Below, in pieces: positions 59,301-64,000 of a stretch of DNA of 64,000 bases; the first letter of the stretch is position 1; each line of letters opens with the position of its first letter. A program made the position numbers and the translations under genes. The notes below the pieces were generated by a model. The model was not told the origin of the DNA, searched no databases, and saw only the letters and a program-made list of their open reading frames with translations. Source of the stretch: an uncultured Crocinitomix sp. (lineage in GTDB: Bacteria > Bacteroidota > Bacteroidia > Flavobacteriales_D > Crocinitomicaceae); assembly GCA_905478225.1 (NCBI GenBank), contig CAJQHR010000027.1, forward strand, positions 1-64,000, written 5' to 3'.

Positions 59301-60234
59301 AACCACCATCAGTTGATCGCAACACTTTATTCTTATTCGGTCCCCAATAATAATAATCGTAGATATAAATGATATCAGCATCAGTCGGGTGAAATTCAAT
59401 TTGCGAAATACTTCCGTTAGTCACTTTTGACCAGGTACCTAAATCATCAGTTGATCGGTACAAACCATCACTCGCACAAACAAATATCAAGTTGGGAATT
59501 GTGGGGTGGTAAGCGATATCCCTAACAGAAAAATTACTTCCCAAACCACCTTTCTCCAAGATTACTGGATTATAGTTCGTTTCTAGCCAATTATCTCCAC
59601 CGTCTGTTGAACGATAAATACCATGCGTGACGCCATTTCCTGAATTTCTTAAATTAATTAAAACGTGATCAGGATTTGTTGGTGAAACGGTCATTGCATT
59701 TACACCTGTTGCAAAAAGGAAATCGGTAGAACCTCCAGCCCATGTTGTTCCGCTATCTTCTGAAGCCCAAAAACCACCACTTCGCGATCCAAAATACATG
59801 CGATCAGCATCATCAGGATTGACATAAAACGATTCTACTCGCCCTAAACCTGCAGAATAGTGTCCCGTAATACTATCAATATCTACTGGTCCAACTTCTT
59901 CCCAACCGTCATCAAACAAATACTTTTCCTCAGAAACAGGATTTTCTTCAATAAATCTTCCAAACCCCTTAGATGCATAATATGGATCTATTTCTGAACG
60001 ATCACCACTTGGGTAATATTTGGACTCATTTGCATTTTTCCAACGCTGATATCCCATCCAGCCAGAGCCTTTCTCGTGTTTATCAATCGTCTCGAAATAA
60101 GCATCTGCCACTTCACAAACTTCATAAAAGTTAACGCTGTTATCTTTCATTAGTTCTTTATAAGAACGTTGGCCAAATGCCGTGCTAGAAATTAAGGTGA
60201 ATAACAGGATTAAAAAGCTGTATTTATTTTTCAT
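56338..60234 (-). CDS. Giant T9SS-exported propeller protein (sortilin/BNR-like, GEVED)
   Basis: The 1298-residue protein has a signal peptide (1-22) and an N-terminal propeller of BNR/sortilin-like repeats (about 110-750, units such as YRSTDGGDNW, LRSTDGGLTW and YRSIDAGASW). A linker, a GEVED domain (near DTGYDGEVEDYTIFI, about 960-1010), PKD/Ig-like segments and a type A T9SS sorting domain (VYPNPSAGSFNI to the end) follow. It is probably a surface-attached or secreted binding protein or enzyme of unknown substrate. It is the downstream member of a tandem pair, 49 bases from its paralogue and probably co-transcribed. Confidence 0.9.
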   Translation of the reverse strand: MKNKYSFLILLFTLISSTAFGQRSYKELMKDNSVNFYEVCEVADAYFETIDKHEKGSGWMGYQRWKNANESKYYPSGDRSEIDPYYASKGFGRFIEENPVSEEKYLFDDGWEEVGPVDIDSITGHYSAGLGRVESFYVNPDDADRMYFGSRSGGFWASEDSGTTWAGGSTDFLFATGVNAMTVSPTNPDHVLINLRNSGNGVTHGIYRSTDGGDNWLETNYNPVILEKGGLGSNFSVRDIAYHPTIPNLIFVCASDGLYRSTDDLGTWSKVTNGSISQIEFHPTDADIIYIYDYYYWGPNKNKVLRSTDGGLTWVGSPDIVGNDNNTNVHLDVSPICDDCLYFVSSNGIWISYDSGVNFTFRSNPGMSSEGFAVSDLDTTRMTIGSIDAYASDDGGISFDQVTWWGLWAAPFDGDQYIHADMREAECIEGVFYMATDGFFCRSEDNGTTWEKLNHATGIRENYTLGVSQSNHYRTIVGSQDNGTSIKLQSGWIEYAGADGMEGIVHPLNDDWMIGSYQNGTRRRTFDGGQTQGGASPPGHSSAWVAPMAYDPNDHMTVFHFGEDVHRSLDFGSTWEVMGSPGFAGTISEAAIAENNSNIIVASRGQYVYRSIDAGASWVNIQGSLPGYSITDIAFDPNDDQTILVTYNRYQNDGQKVYITHDNGFTWSNITSNLNDMPIRGAVIDHSDESNIYLAAEIGVYVKAMDDPNWVLYNEDLPNCMVYELEVVNGSNTVRAATWGRGVWEYTLEGRAPYPAIVKTWITDPPTFTVPAEEIPQYVTSQISYDWDVASAAVHWSIDEPTFENTIDMENVADSTWVSVDPLPDYPAGTKVYFKVLATGAFDEVSETYKFMYTVRPFEYCESYGNMSWGTAVTLVDFSDLNNPSGKPAPYSSYIDLDTANVYAGLDYDLTMNLATDGAYTIHANAWIDWNRDGDFTDPGEDYDLGTAYDTDDGITTLSPLEIEVPIDAHLGKTTMRVSAKYNSDAGPCDTGYDGEVEDYTIFIKEYINLDYELEEEEICVGDKIHFEYTGTYLDDILWTFTNGVDTYTSTEFIDSLVLEYPGEYSLSLDGYEGEISASMTTPGAVIVHPAFNDSIAMEICEGESYVLGTQTITESGEYTEPFFTEHGCDSIVTLTMDVLIVDVAVTAEDYELIAVEVGATYQWVDCDEDWIAIDGETDQTFVPTENGTYAVIIDVGDCIDTSDCYAIVALELTEYNPTAIKVYPNPSAGSFNIQLQDMVTELGVEIYDVSGRIVYSAEHQNVNEVAIDLIVAKGVYYIALQGLSEEQTVVKLLIKSK

Positions 60235-60283
60235 GTGGTAATAGTTTAATTCAATTTAAGATGAATTGATTTCTGAATATCTC

Positions 60284-63200
60284 TTAATCAATTACAATTT
60301 TTTTACGCAATTCCTCCGCACCCTCTAATTGCAGTGTGATAAAGTAAACACCTGTGGCGACATTTAATTCAACATCAATTTTAGCTGCTTCGCTATATTG
60401 CTTTTGACAAACGATTTGTCCGGCAGGGTTGTGAATGGTCATATAAACAGATGATTGGAGCGCACCAAAATCAAGGCTAAAAATACCATTAGTAGGATTC
60501 GGATATAAACGAACACCCGCGTTTTCAAAACTACCAATACTCAGCGCAGTAATATCGTAGCAGTCAGACGTATCAGTACATCCATCTTGCGTAATTACAA
60601 CGGCATAACTGCCATTTTCAAGTGGTGAATAGGTTTGATCTGTAGCTCCAGGAATTTCTGCCCAGTCGTCATTACAATCTAACCACTGATAGATCAATCC
60701 AATTTCATCTGCTGATAATTCATAATCGCCCGCAATCACATCAACGTTGACTGTATTAATCGTCAAATCATAGGTCATAACAGAATCACAGCCAGCGTCA
60801 TTCGTCAGGGTATCCATGTAAACTCCCGTTTCAGTCCAAGTATATATACCACTTGGAGATTCATAACTATCACATGCGGTAATAGTAAAATCGGCTACCG
60901 TCTCAACATCAATTGTTAATTCAACAGTAATTAAAGAATCACACCCTGCATCATTTGTCAAGGTATCCATGTATACTCCTGTTTCTGTCCAAACATAATC
61001 TCCACTAGGTGAAGTGTATGAATCACAAACTATTGGCGAAATAGTTGTCGCGGTATTTTCAATTACTAAATTCACAGTAATAATTGAATCACATCCGTTG
61101 GTATTTGAGACCGTGTCCATATAAACCCCTGTTTCACCCCACGTATAAAGTCCACTTGGAGAAACATATTCATAACAACTTGCAGCATCCATTTCAGCAA
61201 AACTATGGGCGCAACTAAATACAATTGAATAGTCTTCGACATCACCTGCTATTGCGCCACCGCAGGGATCTAATTCTGCCGCGTATGCACTTCTTACGCG
61301 CATTCGCACAGTATCGTTCAATGTGGCATGAGCAGGAACCGTAAATGTTCCAAAACTTTGATCGTCTGCATCAAAATCAGACATTTCAATGAATTCCTCC
61401 TCTTCAAAAACTGCGTTGTAATTATAATCGATCCAAGTGCCAATGGTATTTGGATCAAATACGTAATTTAAATCAGCTTGAAGCGTATAAGTAGAATCGA
61501 GATAAAGTGTGGTGATCTGATCGGTAAAATCCCCATAATAATCTTGACCGGAGACATTTGAAATATCCTCAAGCTCTACGTAAACAATATAATCACTACC
61601 TGTACCGGGATGCCCAATCGCATCACAATATTCAAATGGACGGACCTCATACATAAACTTGTAGGTTTCAGTTGTGTCGTCTGCATCTCCAATAGCATAA
61701 ACCTTAAAGTAAATCTTTGTTCCTTCTGGATAATCTGGTATAGCTGTTTCTGTTACCCATATAGAATCAGATACATTTTCCATTGCAATAGCGTTTTCAA
61801 AAGTTGGTGCATCAATCGACCATTCTATGTATGCTTCTGTCACATCAACATCATAATAGATTTGTGAAGTCACAAATTGATCTACACCTTCTTTCGGCAA
61901 ATCATAAGTGGGCTGGTCTGTAATTTCTGTCAATAAGATAGCGGGGTATGTGTTTCGATCTCTTAAAGTATATTCCCATACACCACGACCCCAAGTTGCA
62001 GCCCGTAAAGTGTTTGACCCATTTACAACCTCTAATTCATTAATCATACAGTTCGGCAGTTCATCATTGTATAACTCCCATTCAGTTGCTTCCATTGTTT
62101 TAACGTAAACTCCAATTTCACCTGCTAAATAAATATTTGATTCGTTGCTATGATCAATTACAGCACCACGAATTGGCATATCATTTAAATTCTCAGTAAT
62201 GTTTGTCCAGGTTGCTCCCATATCGTGCGTAATGTAAACCTTTGAACCATCATCTTGATAACGGTTATACGTGACAATCATAGTGTTGTCATCATTCGGA
62301 TCAAAAGCAATATCTGTTATTGTATAATTCGGTAAAGATCCCTTAATGTTTACCCAAGTTACTCCGCCGTCCATTGAACGTTCTATGTATTGATTACGTG
62401 AAGCAATTACAATGTCCGTATTATTTTCAGCAATAGCTGCTTCTTTAATTTGTCCTACAAAAGAAGGTGAACCAGTAACGACCCAAGAACTTGTAAAGTT
62501 TTCTGTTTTGTGTACATTTTCTCCAAAATGATAAATCGTTAAATGATCATTAGGATCATAAGCCATTGGAGCAACCCAATAAGAAGAATGCCCCGGAGGA
62601 GATGCTCCTGCTCTGGTCAAACCACCGTTAAATGTTTTGGTCCGCTGACCATATTGATAGCTACTGATCATCCAATCAGAGTTAAGTGGATGAATGATTC
62701 CTTCCATGCCGTCACCGCCAGTATATTCTAACCAAACCGTTTTATGTTTAATACTGGTTCCGTTATCCTGTGAACCAACTATTGTACGATAATGATTCGA
62801 TTGACTTGCTCCAAGTGTATAATTTTCTCGAATTGACATGTCGTGATTAAGATGTTCCCACGTCAAGCCATTATCTTCACTCTTTCCAAAGTAGCCATCT
62901 GTTGCCACATAAAAAACGCCATTAACACACTCGGCCTCTCTCAAATCGGCGTGAATATAATTCTCTGAATTCGCATGTCGCTCCTGTAGCGTTCCAGGTC
63001 CATGCGCTCCATCATATAAACTCCACCAAGTGGTTTGATCAAAAGTATAACCACCGTCATCCGAATTAAAGCAATCTACATAACCATAAATCATTTTTGT
63101 GGAATCCTCATCACTCACAGCAAACCCTTGACTACCGCTTGCCGGATTACTTGCAAACTCAAACGTCAAACCTGCATCAAAGGATTTCCATATTCCATTG

Positions 63201-64000
63201 CCTGAAGCGAAATAAATGCAATCCTCACATTCTGGAGTCACATCCAATTGAACGCTTGTGTTATTTGAATTTCCTACAATGTCAACTGATGCTATCCAGC
63301 TTAAGCCTCCATCTGTCGAGCGAATTACTTTATTCCTATTCGGATTATTTCGATCATAGATGTAAATAATATCAGCATCAGTTGGATGAAATTCGATATC
63401 CGTAATATTTCCACCAGTTTCTAATACCCACGTATCCAAATCATCATTGGAACGATAAAGCCCATAATTTGTTCCTATAAAAATTTGTTCCGACACCTCC
63501 GGGTGGTAAACAATTCGATTGATTTGGAAATTACTTCCCAATCCTCCTAAACCTAAATCTACTGGATTAAAATCAGTTTCTGCCCATGTATCGCCAGCAT
63601 CCGTTGAACGATAAATTCCATGAGAATAACCATTCCCTGAATTTCTAACATTAATGATAATTTCATCTGCATCAGTTGGAGAAACTGACAAGGTATTAAC
63701 ACCACTCGCAAAAAGAAAATCAGTTGTTCCTCCACTCCAAGTGTCTCCACCATCTGTTGATTTCCAGAACCCACCACTTCTTGTCCCGATATACATTTGA
63801 TTAGCATCTGTCGGATTCACATAAAACGTTTCTAAACGTCCTAACCCTGCAGCGTAATGTCCTGTAATACTATCTACCGTTGCAGGTCCAACTTCTTCCC
63901 AACCCCCGTCATATAATACTTTATCTAATACTGGCGGATTATCGGCCAAAAAACGTTCATAGGCATTTCGAACAAAAAAGGGATCCTCATTTGATCGATC
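60284..64000 (-). CDS. Giant T9SS-exported propeller protein, paralogue, 5' end outside window
   Basis: The frame is open to base 64000, so the start and signal peptide lie beyond the window; 1238 codons are visible. From DRSNEDPFF onward it aligns along its whole propeller with the neighbouring gene (for example GGWEEVGP, SDDGGYTFDQTTWW, WISSYQYGQRTKTF). It has a GEVED-type segment (AGDVEDYSIVF). It then departs by having three Cys-containing repeats where the neighbour has a different domain, and ends in a T9SS sorting domain (LYPNPTNGIFSLDF). The pair arose by duplication. Substrate is unknown. Confidence 0.9.
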   Translation of the reverse strand, partial: DRSNEDPFFVRNAYERFLADNPPVLDKVLYDGGWEEVGPATVDSITGHYAAGLGRLETFYVNPTDANQMYIGTRSGGFWKSTDGGDTWSGGTTDFLFASGVNTLSVSPTDADEIIINVRNSGNGYSHGIYRSTDAGDTWAETDFNPVDLGLGGLGSNFQINRIVYHPEVSEQIFIGTNYGLYRSNDDLDTWVLETGGNITDIEFHPTDADIIYIYDRNNPNRNKVIRSTDGGLSWIASVDIVGNSNNTSVQLDVTPECEDCIYFASGNGIWKSFDAGLTFEFASNPASGSQGFAVSDEDSTKMIYGYVDCFNSDDGGYTFDQTTWWSLYDGAHGPGTLQERHANSENYIHADLREAECVNGVFYVATDGYFGKSEDNGLTWEHLNHDMSIRENYTLGASQSNHYRTIVGSQDNGTSIKHKTVWLEYTGGDGMEGIIHPLNSDWMISSYQYGQRTKTFNGGLTRAGASPPGHSSYWVAPMAYDPNDHLTIYHFGENVHKTENFTSSWVVTGSPSFVGQIKEAAIAENNTDIVIASRNQYIERSMDGGVTWVNIKGSLPNYTITDIAFDPNDDNTMIVTYNRYQDDGSKVYITHDMGATWTNITENLNDMPIRGAVIDHSNESNIYLAGEIGVYVKTMEATEWELYNDELPNCMINELEVVNGSNTLRAATWGRGVWEYTLRDRNTYPAILLTEITDQPTYDLPKEGVDQFVTSQIYYDVDVTEAYIEWSIDAPTFENAIAMENVSDSIWVTETAIPDYPEGTKIYFKVYAIGDADDTTETYKFMYEVRPFEYCDAIGHPGTGSDYIVYVELEDISNVSGQDYYGDFTDQITTLYLDSTYTLQADLNYVFDPNTIGTWIDYNYNAVFEEEEFIEMSDFDADDQSFGTFTVPAHATLNDTVRMRVRSAYAAELDPCGGAIAGDVEDYSIVFSCAHSFAEMDAASCYEYVSPSGLYTWGETGVYMDTVSNTNGCDSIITVNLVIENTATTISPIVCDSYTSPSGDYVWTETGVYMDTLTNDAGCDSLITVELTIDVETVADFTITACDSYESPSGIYTWTETGVYMDTLTNDAGCDSVMTYDLTINTVNVDVIAGDYELSADEIGLIYQWLDCNDDWAEIPGATDQTYSPLENGSYAVVITQDGCTDTSDCYDITALSIGSFENAGVRLYPNPTNGIFSLDFGALQSSVYMTIHNPAGQIVCQKQYSEAAKIDVELNVATGVYFITLQLEGAEELRKKIVID
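60757..61188 (-). repeat. Three tandem approximately 50-residue coding repeats
   Basis: Three units share the frame (S/A/V)C-x-x-Y-x-SPSG-x-Y-x-W-x-ETGVYMDT followed by N-x-x-GCDS. At DNA level they lie at about 61081-61188, 60931-61032 and 60757-60879. Such Cys-paired repeats are common in T9SS cargo, and they are absent from the neighbouring paralogue except for a single diverged unit. Confidence 0.85.

Overview
The window looks like a chromosomal segment from a low-GC member of the Bacteroidota, most likely order Flavobacteriales. The evidence is type IX secretion (T9SS) sorting domains on secreted proteins, a PorP/SprF-type protein, a GldI-like FKBP lipoprotein, many Bacteroidota-style lipoproteins, and promoters of the TTG / TAnnTTTG type. 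Most of it is housekeeping sequence in short operons. I see no tRNA, rRNA, CRISPR array, phage block or recognisable insertion sequence.

Layout. 1-2650: the 3' end of pckA, a small membrane protein and a SpoIIE-type phosphatase. 2877-12034: a tight seven-gene operon (HMG-CoA reductase, UbiA-like prenyltransferase, rifampin-phosphotransferase-like enzyme, BtaA-like DUF3419 protein, SEC59/VTE5-like lipid-alcohol kinase, GNAT acetyltransferase, OleC-like acyl-adenylate ligase). A repeat-filled gap and a cytochrome P450 follow. I regard this as the most interesting part, a candidate undescribed isoprenoid-lipid pathway. 13675-17460: two neighbouring genes broken by in-frame stop codons (a three-repeat secreted protein and a HisKA_2 histidine kinase). 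17677-25460: a secreted protein, a fatty acid hydroxylase, a fused isobutyryl-CoA mutase (IcmF), gene remnants, DinB, a four-helix-bundle gene flanked by short repeats, and an RsmI-like methyltransferase. 25453-27671: a LMW phosphatase, dnaA and a possible origin region. 27672-43780: a thioesterase, mnmD, terC, ligA, dapA, secreted proteins, nrnA-gldI-FKBP, alaS, an M23 peptidase, a T9SS nuclease and an MBL hydrolase. 44211-53507: a large outer-membrane/PD40 protein, a TauE-like protein, an M20 hydrolase, a thioredoxin-like membrane protein, ispH, uvrB and a small protein. 53534-64000: PorP/SprF, a broken VOC gene, a truncated hydrolase ending inside a hairpin, and two tandem giant T9SS propeller proteins, the second running off the window.

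How parts fit. The window carries both HMG-CoA reductase (mevalonate route) and IspH (last MEP enzyme). This suggests that the HMG-CoA reductase operon serves a dedicated product rather than general isoprenoid supply. At least four in-frame stops in three otherwise recognisable genes, plus several gene stubs, show that accessory genes here are decaying. Two short-period repeat arrays, one of which recurs about 30 kb away, sit directly in front of start codons or promoters. All functional calls are from reading motifs; no database search was run.
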